Assembly (NCBI GenBank): GCA_018668795.1
Contig: JABJBD010000229.1
Location: 1-18,366, forward strand
From: Candidatus Puniceispirillum sp.
GTDB lineage: Bacteria > Pseudomonadota > Alphaproteobacteria > Puniceispirillales > Puniceispirillaceae
DNA: 18,366 bases
Direction: 5' to 3'
Part shown: in pieces, positions 5,655-13,723 of the stretch
Position numbering within the stretch: position 1 is the stretch's first letter
Layout of the letters: every line of letters starts with the position of its first letter
Made by a program: the position numbers and the translations under genes
Notes under the pieces: generated by a model
The model's input: only the letters and a program-made list of their open reading frames with translations
Told to the model about the DNA's origin: nothing
The model's database searches: none

Positions 5655-7483
5655 TATAAATTTATCAGCGGGTTTACGCCGCCTCCCTGTTCTGCTGGGG
5701 CGGCCTTGCCGCGCAAGCTTGCAAATAATGGGCGGCCAAAGCTTTCCTGTGGTGCATGATTTGCTATCGCTGGCAAAGGTCGTGCATCCAGATCAGCCGC
5801 AACATTCAGTTGTCCGCTAACCGCATCAAGGGTGATCATGTCACCATCTTTGATCTTGGCAATGGCACCGCCTACCACGGCTTCGGGACAAACATGGATC
5901 GCTGCTGGCACTTTTCCTGATGCGCCCGACATACGCCCGTCTGTTACCAGCGCCACCTTATGTCCCTGTTCCTGTAAAATGGATAAAAGCGGGGTCAGAC
6001 TATGCAATTCGGGCATACCATTGGCTTGTGGGCCCTGCGTATGAATAACCACAATCACATCCTGATTGAGCAACCCATCAGCAAAGGCGGCCTTGACCTC
6101 TGCTTCACTGGCAAAAACCTGTGCCGGCGCGGTCACAATATGGCGGCTTGGATCAACTGCCGACACCTTGATCACCGACTTACCAAGCGACCCTGTCAGC
6201 ATTTTCAACCCCCCTGTTGCACTATGCGGGTCTGCAACGGGACGCAAAATATCTGGATCGTGGCTTTCAGCCGTCGCTGGTTTCCATACAATTTCATTAT
6301 TTGCGCCAAAACATGGCTCAGATGCGTAATCAGCCAGATTATCACCCCATACTGTGCGCGCATCATCATGCACCAATCCAGCTTCCAAAAGCTCGCGGAT
6401 CACAAAACCAATGCCACCAGCCGCATGAAAATGATTAACATCCGCACTGCCGTTTGGATAAACCCGCGCCAAAAGCGGGACTATATCGGACAGATCGGCA
6501 AAATCTTCCCATGTCAGCGCGATACCAGCCGCCGCCGCCATCGCTGGCAAATGTAATGTATGATTTGTTGATCCACCTGTTGCATGCAAGCCGACAATGG
6601 CATTCACAAAACTACGTTCATCCAGAATTTCGCCAATTGGACGATAATCATCCGACTGCCGCGAAATGGCGGCGGCCTGATGCGTGGCTGCCACTGTCAA
6701 CGCATGACGCAGATCATCATGCGGATGAATAAAGGCCGCACCTGGCAAATGCAGACCCATAATTTCCATCAACATCTGGTTACTATTGGCAGTTCCATAA
6801 AATGTGCATGTGCCCGCACCATGATAGGCAGATACTTCGGACTTCAGCAGATCGGCACGACTTGCTTTGCCTTGGGCATAGGCTTTGCGAACAGCGGCTT
6901 TTTCATCATTGGCAAGGCCTGTTGACATCGGGCCTGCTGGCACAAAAATGGTTGGCAAATGGCCAAAGGATAAAGCCCCCATAACCAGCCCGGGGACAAT
7001 CTTGTCACATACGCCAAGACAGACTGCCGCATCATAGACCCCATGTGACAGGCCGATGCCTGTTGACATGGCAATCACATCACGGCTCAGCAATGACAAC
7101 TCCATCCCGGGGCGGCCTTGCGTGACGCCATCACACATTGCAGGCACGCCGCCAGCAACCTGCGCCGTGGCACCTACTGAACGTGCCGCGGCCTTGATAA
7201 TTTGTGGGAATTTTTCAAATGGCTGATGCGCCGATAGCATATCATTATAGGCTGTTATGATGCCTATATTTGGCTTTATCACATCGGCCATTGCCAGCAC
7301 ATCATCCTGATCGCCGCCTGCCGCCGCTGCCGCATGCGCCATATTAGAACAGGATACCGACCGGCGGTCACTATCTGGATCATTCTGCATATCGGCAATC
7401 GATGCCAGATAGGCCGCACGGCTGGCTTGGCTTCGGGTGCGTATGCGGTCAGTAACCGCGTCAATGACGCTATGCAATGTCAT
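5654..7483 (-). CDS. edd: 6-phosphogluconate dehydratase
   Basis: Dehydrates 6-phosphogluconate to KDPG using a [4Fe-4S] cluster; the pathway-defining Entner-Doudoroff enzyme. At 609 residues it matches the IlvD/Edd family's Edd branch. Visible signatures are SNMAH (46-50), PNIGIITAYNDMLSAHQPFE (71-90), MCDGVTQGRPGMELSLLSRD (116-135), SHGVYDAAVCLGVCDKIVPG (146-165) and GAGTCTFYGTANSNQ (223-237). Cys155 and Cys226 are the likely counterparts of the E. coli cluster cysteines; Cys117 is another conserved candidate. VTDGRMSGASGKVPAAIHV near residue 510-530 is the C-terminal IlvD/Edd signature. The ATG at 7483 overlaps the pgl stop as ATGA, and the stop overlaps eda as TAATG. No damage or unusual residues are seen. 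Edd is distinguished from dihydroxyacid dehydratase by length and by its pgl/eda neighbours. Confidence 0.97.
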   Translation of the reverse strand: MTLHSVIDAVTDRIRTRSQASRAAYLASIADMQNDPDSDRRSVSCSNMAHAAAAAGGDQDDVLAMADVIKPNIGIITAYNDMLSAHQPFEKFPQIIKAAARSVGATAQVAGGVPAMCDGVTQGRPGMELSLLSRDVIAMSTGIGLSHGVYDAAVCLGVCDKIVPGLVMGALSFGHLPTIFVPAGPMSTGLANDEKAAVRKAYAQGKASRADLLKSEVSAYHGAGTCTFYGTANSNQMLMEIMGLHLPGAAFIHPHDDLRHALTVAATHQAAAISRQSDDYRPIGEILDERSFVNAIVGLHATGGSTNHTLHLPAMAAAAGIALTWEDFADLSDIVPLLARVYPNGSADVNHFHAAGGIGFVIRELLEAGLVHDDARTVWGDNLADYASEPCFGANNEIVWKPATAESHDPDILRPVADPHSATGGLKMLTGSLGKSVIKVSAVDPSRHIVTAPAQVFASEAEVKAAFADGLLNQDVIVVIHTQGPQANGMPELHSLTPLLSILQEQGHKVALVTDGRMSGASGKVPAAIHVCPEAVVGGAIAKIKDGDMITLDAVSGQLNVAADLDARPLPAIANHAPQESFGRPLFASLRGKAAPAEQGGGVNPLINL

Positions 7484-8103
7484 GATGGCTGATCCGTAAT
7501 AATATCAATGTCGGTGATCGTCTGGTGCAATAATGCCGAGACAGGTAAATTTCGATCATGCTGGGCTTCGGCAAGTACTTCGCGTTTAGCGGCGCCTTGA
7601 ATCAAAAGCATGATATGCCGCGACTGCAAAATCATCGCCAGATTCATACTGATACGCGGATGTGCTGGTGATCCCTTAATGCCCGTGCGTAAAATCTCTG
7701 GTTTGGCATCTGGGTCAAAAGCTGTTGCATCGGACATCATGTCGGGAAATAGCGACGCAAAATGCCCGTCTGTCCCCATGCCCAGCAACATCACGTCAAA
7801 CGGGCGGGCGATGCGCGCCACCATATCGGGGTCGCGGGCAAGGGAAACAAACTGCGCTTGTGCCGCATGGCCTTGCAATAAATGCGTTTGCACCAGCAAA
7901 TCATTCGAATCTGCATGGTCAGCAGGCACATCACGATCATCAACCAGCGTGATCGTGACTTTTGCCCACTCAATCGGCATGCTGGCCAGCGTTGCAAATG
8001 ATGGCACCGGACTTGACCCGCCAGACACGACCAGACTGGCTGATCCGCGTTTAGCAACCGCTTGTGATAAATAATCGGCAATAACCGCACCTGAATCTAT
8101 CAT
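7480..8103 (-). CDS. pgl: 6-phosphogluconolactonase (DevB/Pgl type)
   Basis: Hydrolyses 6-phosphoglucono-1,5-lactone to 6-phosphogluconate, between Zwf and Edd. It has the SOL/DevB glucosamine-6-phosphate isomerase-like fold. Signatures from the N-terminus are LVVSGGSSPVP (about 24-34), the LVDDRDVPADHADSND motif (53-68) with the family's conserved acidic and Arg residues, FDVMLLGMGTDGHFASLFP (about 101-119) containing the catalytic-region Asp-Gly-His, and PRISMNL near 146-152. The product is 207 residues, somewhat shorter than the usual 225-260, mainly at the N-terminus. I chose the ATG at 8103 because GGAG lies seven bases upstream and the ATG overlaps the zwf stop by one base (TGATG). A GTG at 8106 is in frame but too close to the ribosome site. 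The stop overlaps edd by four bases (ATGA). Confidence 0.94.
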   Translation of the reverse strand: MIDSGAVIADYLSQAVAKRGSASLVVSGGSSPVPSFATLASMPIEWAKVTITLVDDRDVPADHADSNDLLVQTHLLQGHAAQAQFVSLARDPDMVARIARPFDVMLLGMGTDGHFASLFPDMMSDATAFDPDAKPEILRTGIKGSPAHPRISMNLAMILQSRHIMLLIQGAAKREVLAEAQHDRNLPVSALLHQTITDIDIITDQPS

Positions 8104-9593
8104 CACGCTTCTCCCTCATGTGGATCAATCCACGCATGTGCGTCACTTAGGGCAAGCGTATCACCTTGCATCGGTCCCATCGTACCTGCCTGATATTTAT
8201 GCAATGCATGTTTATCAATATCTGCGATCAGCGGGTCGATAATATCCCAGGCGGCAAGCACCTCATCAAGGCGCATAAACAAAGTCTGGTTGCCCCGTGC
8301 CACATCCATCAACAGCCGTTCGTAAGCATCAGGCAGGCGTTGGTCAAACGTATCACCAAAGGACAAGTTCAATTCAGACGGGAACAGACGCATACCACCA
8401 GGCCCTGGCGCTTTACTCGTCAGTTGCAATCGCAGACCTTCATGCGGTTGAAGCCGGATCGTTAATCGGTTTGGCACATCGGGTTTCGCCGGAGCGCCAG
8501 GTTTGGTGAAAATATCGTGAGGACGATTTTTAAAGGTAATAACAATCTCGCTGGCACGTTGGGTAAGGCGTTTGCCTGTGCGCACATAGAACGGCACCCC
8601 AGCCCAACGCCAGTTTTCGATCACCAGTTTCAAAGCGACATAGGTTTCGGTGTTTGAAACGCCACCAAGCTCGTCACGATAGCTCGCAACAGCCTTCCCA
8701 TCCACATCGCCTTCTTCATATTGACCGCGCACGACATCGCTAGGCGCGATCGGCTGGATAGCGCGTAACACACGCAGCTTTTCGTCTCGCACCTGATCGG
8801 CATTGAAATAAGCAGGCGGCTCCATCCCAACCAGACAGACAAGCTGAAGCAGGTGGTTTTGCACCATATCCCGCAAAGCACCATATTTGTCATAATAGGA
8901 CGCGCGGCCATTAACCCCAACTGTTTCGGCAACGGTAATCTGCACATGGTCAATCGCATGATTACCCCATTGCGATTCAAAAATCGTATTGGCAAAACGC
9001 AGTGCCATCAGATTCTGCACGGTCTCTTTGCCCAAATAATGGTCAATCCGGTAAATTTGTGTTTCGTCAAAAACATTCAGCAATAATTTGTTGATCGCGC
9101 GGGCAGATTCGCCGTCATTGCCAAGCGGCTTTTCGACCACAAGGCGGCTTTGTGCCACCGCCAGCTCATGCTTTGCAATCGTATCACATGCCGCACCAAA
9201 CAAGGTTGGTGCGATCGCCAGATAGAAAATCAATGGCCGTTCGGGTGACAGGCGGCGACTAATCAGTTCGGCAAGTTCGGCCCCGCCTTCTCCGCTAACA
9301 ACATCAAGCGCGACAATCCGGATAAGCGCTATAAAGCCTGTCCAGTGACCCTCACCATCCTCTTCGCCAGCAATCGCATCTGCGCAAAAGGGGCGAAGCT
9401 TGGTTGCGAACTCATCGACTGACATAGATGAACGGGCGGCCGCAATCAGGCGGAATTCGGTGGTAATCTGGCCAGCAAGATAGCGCCAGAACAGTGCCGG
9501 AAAAATCTTGCGAAGTGCCAGATCGCCTGTACCCCCGACAATCACATAATCGCTATCGGGTATTTCTGCGGATTTTGGAATAAGTTCAGACAT
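8103..9593 (-). CDS. zwf: Glucose-6-phosphate 1-dehydrogenase
   Basis: Oxidises glucose 6-phosphate to 6-phosphogluconolactone with NAD(P). The product is 496 residues, normal for bacterial Zwf. The dinucleotide-binding fingerprint is VIVGGTGDLALRK (about 17-29), a common variant of GASGDLxxRK. VVEKPLGND is at 152-160. The active-site signature RIDHYLGKE is at 182-190, including the His-Tyr and Lys that bind the substrate phosphate. WRWAGVPFYVRTGKRL near 330 and LPDAYERLLMDVARGNQTLFMR near 420 are classical C-terminal blocks. The start at 9593 has only a poor ribosome site. It lies 35 bp after glk, the only gap larger than a few bases in the operon. Cofactor preference cannot be decided here. 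The overlap with pgl (TGATG) ties the genes together. Confidence 0.97.
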   Translation of the reverse strand: MSELIPKSAEIPDSDYVIVGGTGDLALRKIFPALFWRYLAGQITTEFRLIAAARSSMSVDEFATKLRPFCADAIAGEEDGEGHWTGFIALIRIVALDVVSGEGGAELAELISRRLSPERPLIFYLAIAPTLFGAACDTIAKHELAVAQSRLVVEKPLGNDGESARAINKLLLNVFDETQIYRIDHYLGKETVQNLMALRFANTIFESQWGNHAIDHVQITVAETVGVNGRASYYDKYGALRDMVQNHLLQLVCLVGMEPPAYFNADQVRDEKLRVLRAIQPIAPSDVVRGQYEEGDVDGKAVASYRDELGGVSNTETYVALKLVIENWRWAGVPFYVRTGKRLTQRASEIVITFKNRPHDIFTKPGAPAKPDVPNRLTIRLQPHEGLRLQLTSKAPGPGGMRLFPSELNLSFGDTFDQRLPDAYERLLMDVARGNQTLFMRLDEVLAAWDIIDPLIADIDKHALHKYQAGTMGPMQGDTLALSDAHAWIDPHEGEA

Positions 9594-9628
9594 TATGTTA
9601 CGCCGTTTTCAACTTTCTGTTAGCACCG

Positions 9629-10609
9629 TTAATTTGATTTCCGTTTCATGCGCACAGCCGTATATCGATTAGCCATGGCCGCCTGCGCGCCCTTTATGCC
9701 AGCTAGTGGATCAACCGACAACCATACAGGCACAGCGTTCAGCAACGTTCCCATACGCCCCTGATGCCGGAAGCGCGTGGCAAAGGGGCTGTCGGCAAGC
9801 AGACTTTGCACATGTGGCACAATCCCGCCTGCAATCACCACCCCGCGCCATGCGCCCAAGGTCAGCACCGCATTGGCCATCACCGTACCAAGACAGCCTA
9901 GCATCAGATGTACCGCATCTCGGGCAATCCCGCCATCTGCCACAGCCGCTACGCCAATCTCCGGCGCGCCAAGCCGGGCTGGTATTTCTGTATCCCCTGC
10001 CCGATCAGCCATGAACGCATAGACATTTTCCAGACCTGCTCCGCTTACGACCCGCTCGGCTGACACATGAGCCATGGTCTGGTTCAAAAAGCCAAGCAAG
10101 GCGATTTCATCTGCCGTTCGCGGCGCAAAGGACACATGCCCACCTTCGCCTTCAATCGGCACAAAATCGTCACCTGCGGGGATTAAGGCCGAAACCCCCA
10201 AACCGGTGCCAGGTCCAATCACCAACAACGGCGCAGCGCGGTCAGACATGCCGTCACAAATCTGGATATTGCCATTGGTTGCCGGATCACTTTGCGCCAG
10301 CGCCTGGGCGGTAAAATCGTTAATCACCAGAATGCCATCAACGCCCAGCTGTTGCATCACTGCACTCTTGTCAAAAACCCAGTGATTATTGGTCACATCA
10401 ACCTTATCGTCATTCACGGGGCCAGCAACAGCGACCGAAAGATAGTTGATCGTGACATCAAGCGGTGCCAGAAATGCGGCTATGGCATCGGCAAAGTTAG
10501 GGTATGGCGCACAAGTCATGATCTGCACATGCGTCAACGGTGCCGTGGCATCTGCCGCTACACCAAAGCGGACATTCGTCCCGCCAATATCTGCAACCAG
10601 TAAACTCAT
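9629..10609 (-). CDS. glk: Glucokinase (proteobacterial Glk type)
   Basis: Phosphorylates glucose to glucose 6-phosphate with ATP. It belongs to the E. coli-type glucokinase family rather than ROK: no ROK zinc-binding CxCGxxGC motif is seen. The 326 residues carry the ATP-phosphate loop DIGGTNVRFG (7-16), VAGPV (61-65), TNNHW (73-77), NDFTAQ with the catalytic Asp98 (97-102), GPGTGLGVS (132-140), EGEGGHVSFAPR (153-164) and VSGAGLENVY near 188-197. It is the first enzyme gene of the glk-zwf-pgl-edd-eda operon and directly follows the glucose-type ABC importer. That fits a route where unphosphorylated sugar enters by ABC transport, not by a phosphotransferase system. The start codon is unusual: a 14-bp duplicate of the first codons lies 17 bp upstream and carries the better ribosome site, which creates a short leader ORF. 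Confidence 0.96.
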   Translation of the reverse strand: MSLLVADIGGTNVRFGVAADATAPLTHVQIMTCAPYPNFADAIAAFLAPLDVTINYLSVAVAGPVNDDKVDVTNNHWVFDKSAVMQQLGVDGILVINDFTAQALAQSDPATNGNIQICDGMSDRAAPLLVIGPGTGLGVSALIPAGDDFVPIEGEGGHVSFAPRTADEIALLGFLNQTMAHVSAERVVSGAGLENVYAFMADRAGDTEIPARLGAPEIGVAAVADGGIARDAVHLMLGCLGTVMANAVLTLGAWRGVVIAGGIVPHVQSLLADSPFATRFRHQGRMGTLLNAVPVWLSVDPLAGIKGAQAAMANRYTAVRMKRKSN

Positions 10610-10627
10610 TCTGCCAGTAAACTCATT
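10597..10627. repeat. 14-bp direct repeat duplicating the glk start codon
   Basis: CCAGTAAACTCATT occurs at 10597-10610 (the true glk start) and again at 10614-10627, a 17-bp period. On the minus strand each copy reads AATGAGTTTACTGG, encoding Met-Ser-Leu-Leu. The exact match across the start codon indicates a recent local duplication. Confidence 0.95.
10606..10626 (-). other. Six-codon leader ORF overlapping the glk start
   Basis: The duplicated upstream ATG (10626) reads Met-Ser-Leu-Leu-Ala-Glu and stops at a TGA (10608-10606) that overlaps the glk ATG in an ATGA arrangement. GGTGAG lies about nine bases before this upstream ATG, while the glk ATG has only a weak purine stretch. Ribosomes may therefore load at the leader and reinitiate at glk. 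The ORF itself is certain; its translation is inferred. Confidence 0.5.
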
Positions 10628-10677
10628 TTGCTTATCTCACCCGATGCAACTACCCAAGGTCACGTCATATAGTCAGA

Positions 10678-10708
10678 GCCTGGGCACGCCTAGGCAAACA
10701 GCCTGTGC
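10678..10708. promoter_or_regulatory. Three GCCTRGGC-like octamers upstream of glk, possible operator
   Basis: Octamers GCCTGGGC (10678-10685), GCCTAGGC (10688-10695, a perfect palindrome) and GCCTGTGC (10701-10708) lie in the glk leader region, 52-82 bp before the leader ORF. The close repetition in a non-coding stretch suggests a protein-binding or RNA-structure element. I do not recognise a known regulator consensus. Confidence 0.35.
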
Positions 10709-10733
10709 TTGGTCGCAATTATGTTTCAGACTC

Positions 10734-10763
10734 ATGATACTGTTTTCACCCTGCCTTCGTCCA
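10734..10763 (-). promoter_or_regulatory. Possible promoter of the glk-zwf-pgl-edd-eda operon
   Basis: On the minus strand TGGACG (10763-10758, 4/6) and TATCAT (10739-10734, 5/6) are separated by 18 bp. Initiation near 10727 would give a leader of about 100 bases containing the GCCTRGGC repeats and the leader ORF. The 10627-10801 gap shows no clear intrinsic terminator after the ATPase gene, so read-through from the transporter operon is also possible. Confidence 0.25.
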
Positions 10764-10801
10764 TAGCAAGATATGTTAAAATGGGCGTCCACAAAAAGCT
10801 G

Positions 10802-11905
10802 TTACTGTAATTCCAGCCGGTCACCGGTATCCGCATCAAAATAGGATAGCTTCTTCATATCAAAAGCAAATTCTATTTCTTTGCCAGGCGTGGCACCGGT
10901 TTCGGCATGCAGTCGTGCCGTGACTTCCTTGCCACCTAGCGACATCAGCACAAAGGTATCGGCACCGGCTGGCTCGACAACATCAACCTGACATGATGAC
11001 ACATGCAGATCACGCCCTTTGCGATATTGCGCATCACCGATATCTTCTGGCCGTAGTCCAACCACGACATTGGCGGGTAGCTTTTTCGTACGCTTTTCAT
11101 GCAGAACCAGTGGTTCGCCACCTGCCCGCTCGATGATGACATTATAGCCGGAACCGTTTTTCTTGGCCTTGGCCGGGATCAGATTCATCGCTGGCGATCC
11201 CATGAAATCTGCAACAAACAGATTTGCAGGTTTGCTATAGATTTCGGCTGGCGTGCCAATCTGCTGAACCACGCCACCTTTCATGACGACAATCTTGGTA
11301 GCCAATGTCATGGCTTCAATCTGGTCATGCGTCACATAGACCATCGATGCTCCCAGATTCTGGTGAAGCTTCTTGATTTCGGTACGCATCTCGACGCGCA
11401 ATTTGGCGTCCAGATTGGATAAAGGCTCATCAAACAGAAACAGCTTTGGATCGCGAACCAGCGCCCGCCCCATGGCAACACGCTGACGCTGGCCACCGGA
11501 AAGTTGCGCCGGACGACGACTTAGTAATGGTTCGATCTGCAACTGCCGCGCTACCTCGGCCAGCTTGATATCCTGCTCTGCCTTTTCGACACCGCGCACC
11601 TTCATGCCAAAGGTGATATTCTTGGCCACCGTCATGGTTGGATAAAGCGCGTAGGATTGAAACACCATGGCAATATTGCGGTCTTTCGGGCTGACATGCG
11701 TCATGTCCTGGCCGCCAATTTCAATCGATCCACCGCTGATCGGTTCAAGACCGGCAATACAGTTCAGCAACGTTGATTTACCGCATCCTGACGGGCCAAC
11801 AAGCACCAGAAAGTCACCTGACCCGATTGATACATTGACATCCTTAAGAATATTCAACGATCCATAATTTTTATACAGATTCTTGATTTCGAGGATTGGC
11901 GCCAT
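10802..11905 (-). CDS. Sugar ABC transporter ATP-binding protein (MalK/UgpC type)
   Basis: The ATPase subunit that powers the importer, with a dimer expected at the inner face of the membrane. The 367 residues contain Walker A GPSGCGKST (37-45), Q-loop Gln83 in FQSYALYP, signature LSGGQRQRVAMGRAL (135-149), Walker B LFLFDEP (155-161), D-loop SNLD (163-166) and H-loop His193 in YVTHDQIEA. The C-terminal third is the regulatory/TOBE domain of CUT1 ATPases, with VGLRPEDI near 280. The ATG at 11905 has AAGGA eight bases upstream, and the permease stop is only five bases before it. As the last gene of the transporter operon it corresponds to Pseudomonas GtsD (also annotated MalK). These ATPases are often shared between CUT1 systems, so specificity comes from the other subunits. 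Confidence 0.95.
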   Translation of the reverse strand: MAPILEIKNLYKNYGSLNILKDVNVSIGSGDFLVLVGPSGCGKSTLLNCIAGLEPISGGSIEIGGQDMTHVSPKDRNIAMVFQSYALYPTMTVAKNITFGMKVRGVEKAEQDIKLAEVARQLQIEPLLSRRPAQLSGGQRQRVAMGRALVRDPKLFLFDEPLSNLDAKLRVEMRTEIKKLHQNLGASMVYVTHDQIEAMTLATKIVVMKGGVVQQIGTPAEIYSKPANLFVADFMGSPAMNLIPAKAKKNGSGYNVIIERAGGEPLVLHEKRTKKLPANVVVGLRPEDIGDAQYRKGRDLHVSSCQVDVVEPAGADTFVLMSLGGKEVTARLHAETGATPGKEIEFAFDMKKLSYFDADTGDRLELQ

Positions 11906-11910
11906 GTTCT

Positions 11911-12801
11911 TTATCCTTTAACCGAACCCGCAGTCAGACCGCGGATAAAATATTTGCCAGCGACAACATACACAACGAGCGTTGGCAAGGCCGCGATAAT
12001 CGCAGAAGCCATATCGACATTGTACTCTTTGACACCAGTTGTTGAATTCACAATATTATTGAGTGCCACCGTCACAGGTTGCGTTCCAGCTTGCGAAAAT
12101 GACACGCCAAACAGAAAATCATTCCATATTTGGGTGAATTGCCAGATGATCGTAACCACAATGATGGGAAGCGATAGCGGCAGAAAAATTTCCCACAGAA
12201 TGCGGAAGAAACCAGCGCCATCAACTTTGGCAGCTTTCACCAGTTCGGTGGGAATGGTGACGTAATAATTTCGGAAAAACAGCGTCGTAAAACCGATTCC
12301 ATAAACCACATGCACAAAAATCAGTCCTGTGATTGATCCTGCCATGCCCATAAGACCCAGCATCCGCGCCATTGGCAACAGCACCACCTGAAACGGAATA
12401 AAGCACCCGAATAGCATTAGTGAAAAAATCAGATTCGCGCCTTTGAACCGCCATTTGGCAATGACATAGCCATTGATCGCACCAATAAGCGTTGAAATCA
12501 GCACCGCAGGCACTGCCAAAAGAACCGAATTCCAGAAATAGGGACGCAGACCTTCGCACTGAATCCCCGTACAGGCACTCGACCAGGCAGTACCCCACGC
12601 GGCAAAGGTTACGTCACGAGGCAAAGCCACCAATGAGCCGGTGCGGATTTCATCAAGGCTTTTCAGCGACGTTGTAACCATCACAAAAAGCGGCATCAGG
12701 TAATATAATGCAAACAGGCATAGCAGAATATACAGCCCCCATCTCAAGGCCAGCTTGCCAATCATATTCGTTTGCGATGTGCTGTGAATATCATCCGTCA
12801 T
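11911..12801 (-). CDS. gtsC: Sugar ABC transporter permease (MalG/GtsC type)
   Basis: The second transmembrane subunit of the importer, 296 residues, with about six helices: near 18-40, 94-116, 124-146, 153-178, 204-226 and 263-281. The cytoplasmic EAA loop that contacts the ATPase is clear: PTELVKAAKVDGAGF followed by ILWEIFLPLSLP. A periplasmic loop after the first helix holds two Cys residues (SACTGIQCEG), possibly a disulfide; such an insertion is common in the glucose-type C permeases. I start it at the ATG at 12801 (MTDDIHS), not at the longer upstream frame, because the extra residues overlap gtsB by 56 bases and lack character. The remaining 11-base overlap with the gtsB stop suggests coupled translation. 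The symbol rests on the GtsA similarity of the binding protein and on gene order. Confidence 0.9.
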   Translation of the reverse strand: MTDDIHSTSQTNMIGKLALRWGLYILLCLFALYYLMPLFVMVTTSLKSLDEIRTGSLVALPRDVTFAAWGTAWSSACTGIQCEGLRPYFWNSVLLAVPAVLISTLIGAINGYVIAKWRFKGANLIFSLMLFGCFIPFQVVLLPMARMLGLMGMAGSITGLIFVHVVYGIGFTTLFFRNYYVTIPTELVKAAKVDGAGFFRILWEIFLPLSLPIIVVTIIWQFTQIWNDFLFGVSFSQAGTQPVTVALNNIVNSTTGVKEYNVDMASAIIAALPTLVVYVVAGKYFIRGLTAGSVKG

Positions 12802-13666
12802 TTTTTGCTCGCAATTCGGAATAAAGATAAGGCACCACAATCGCAAAAACGACAGCCATCATGACCATGGCCGAACTTGCCGCCTGACCGATATTGCCGC
12901 GTGAAAATGCCATCGTATACATAAAGGTCGCTGGCAGATCGGTTGCATAGCCCGGACCACCGCCTGTCAGGGCAATGACCAGATCGAAACTTTTAATCGC
13001 AAGATGCGCCAATACAATAAAGGCAGACAGAAAAATAGGTGCCATCGATGGAATGATAATCGCCGAATAGATACGCCATGTCGGAATACCATCGACTTGC
13101 GCGGCTTTGATAATTTCCTGATCAACAGATCGCAATCCTGCCAGAAACAGCGCCATTACAAAGCCCGAGGCCTGCCAGACACCGGCGATCACGACTGTAT
13201 AGATCGCCATATCGGGATTGACCAACCAGTCAAAGGTAAAGCTCTCGAAACCCCAGCCTTTGACCGTGGCTTCCAGACCCAGACCCGGATTCAAAATCCA
13301 TTTCCAGGCTGTACCCGTCACAATCAGTGACAAGGCCATTGGATATAGAAAAATAGTACGAAGCGCACCTTCGGTGCGGATTTTCTGATCCAGCATAATA
13401 GCCAGAAGCAAACCCAGGATCATGGAAATGACGATGAACAAAAATCCGAAAATAAACAAATTATCGATAGCTGTATCCCAACGCGGGGATGCAAAAAGTC
13501 GGTCATATTGAAACAGACCAACAATATCATATTTCGGCAGCAGCTTGGATTTTGTTAGTGACACCCAGGCTGTCCAGCCGATAAATCCATAAACAAAAAT
13601 CAAGATGGCGGCAAAGGATGGAGCCAAAACCATTTTGGGTATATGTCGCTCTAGCCATTCTGACAT
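12791..13666 (-). CDS. gtsB: Sugar ABC transporter permease (MalF/GtsB type)
   Basis: The first transmembrane subunit, 291 residues. Helices are near 13-33, 69-92, 102-124, 152-172, 201-223 and 261-281. The EAA loop reads QEIIKAAQVDGIPTW then IIIPSMAP, and ALTGGGPGYATD is the typical periplasmic signature after helix 5. I choose the ATG at 13666 (MSEWLERH). The ribosome site GGAGG at 13677-13673 is directly joined to the upstream ATG at 13672, leaving no spacer, but sits six bases from 13666. It follows gtsA by 57 bases that hold a terminator-like hairpin, so expression of the membrane subunits is probably lower than that of the binding protein. Family and role are secure; substrate is inferred from gtsA. 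Confidence 0.92.
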   Translation of the reverse strand: MSEWLERHIPKMVLAPSFAAILIFVYGFIGWTAWVSLTKSKLLPKYDIVGLFQYDRLFASPRWDTAIDNLFIFGFLFIVISMILGLLLAIMLDQKIRTEGALRTIFLYPMALSLIVTGTAWKWILNPGLGLEATVKGWGFESFTFDWLVNPDMAIYTVVIAGVWQASGFVMALFLAGLRSVDQEIIKAAQVDGIPTWRIYSAIIIPSMAPIFLSAFIVLAHLAIKSFDLVIALTGGGPGYATDLPATFMYTMAFSRGNIGQAASSAMVMMAVVFAIVVPYLYSELRAKNDG

Positions 13667-13675
13667 CTTCATCCT

Positions 13676-13714
13676 CCAAAAATAAACCCCGTCCGATTAT
13701 AGCACCGGACGAGG
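13676..13714 (-). terminator. Terminator-like hairpin between gtsA and gtsB
   Basis: On the minus strand CCTCGTCCG (13714-13706) pairs with CGGACGGGG (13695-13687), a 9-bp stem with one U-G pair and a 10-base loop (GTGCTATAAT). TTTATTTTT follows immediately. It lies 10 bases after the gtsA stop and ends just before the gtsB ribosome site. This is the form of an intrinsic terminator, probably leaky, or a 3' stabiliser that gives more binding-protein mRNA than permease mRNA. Confidence 0.75.
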
Positions 13715-13723
13715 CAGAATTAT

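Noticed and set aside
10785..10812. Intrinsic terminator after the ATPase gene
   Set aside because: A short palindrome (TTACAGTAA) and a run of five T occur, but there is no stable GC stem before the T-run.
12802..12846. Upstream start for the second permease
   Set aside because: It would overlap the first permease gene by 56 bases and add a Cys/Arg-containing leader atypical of MalG-type proteins.
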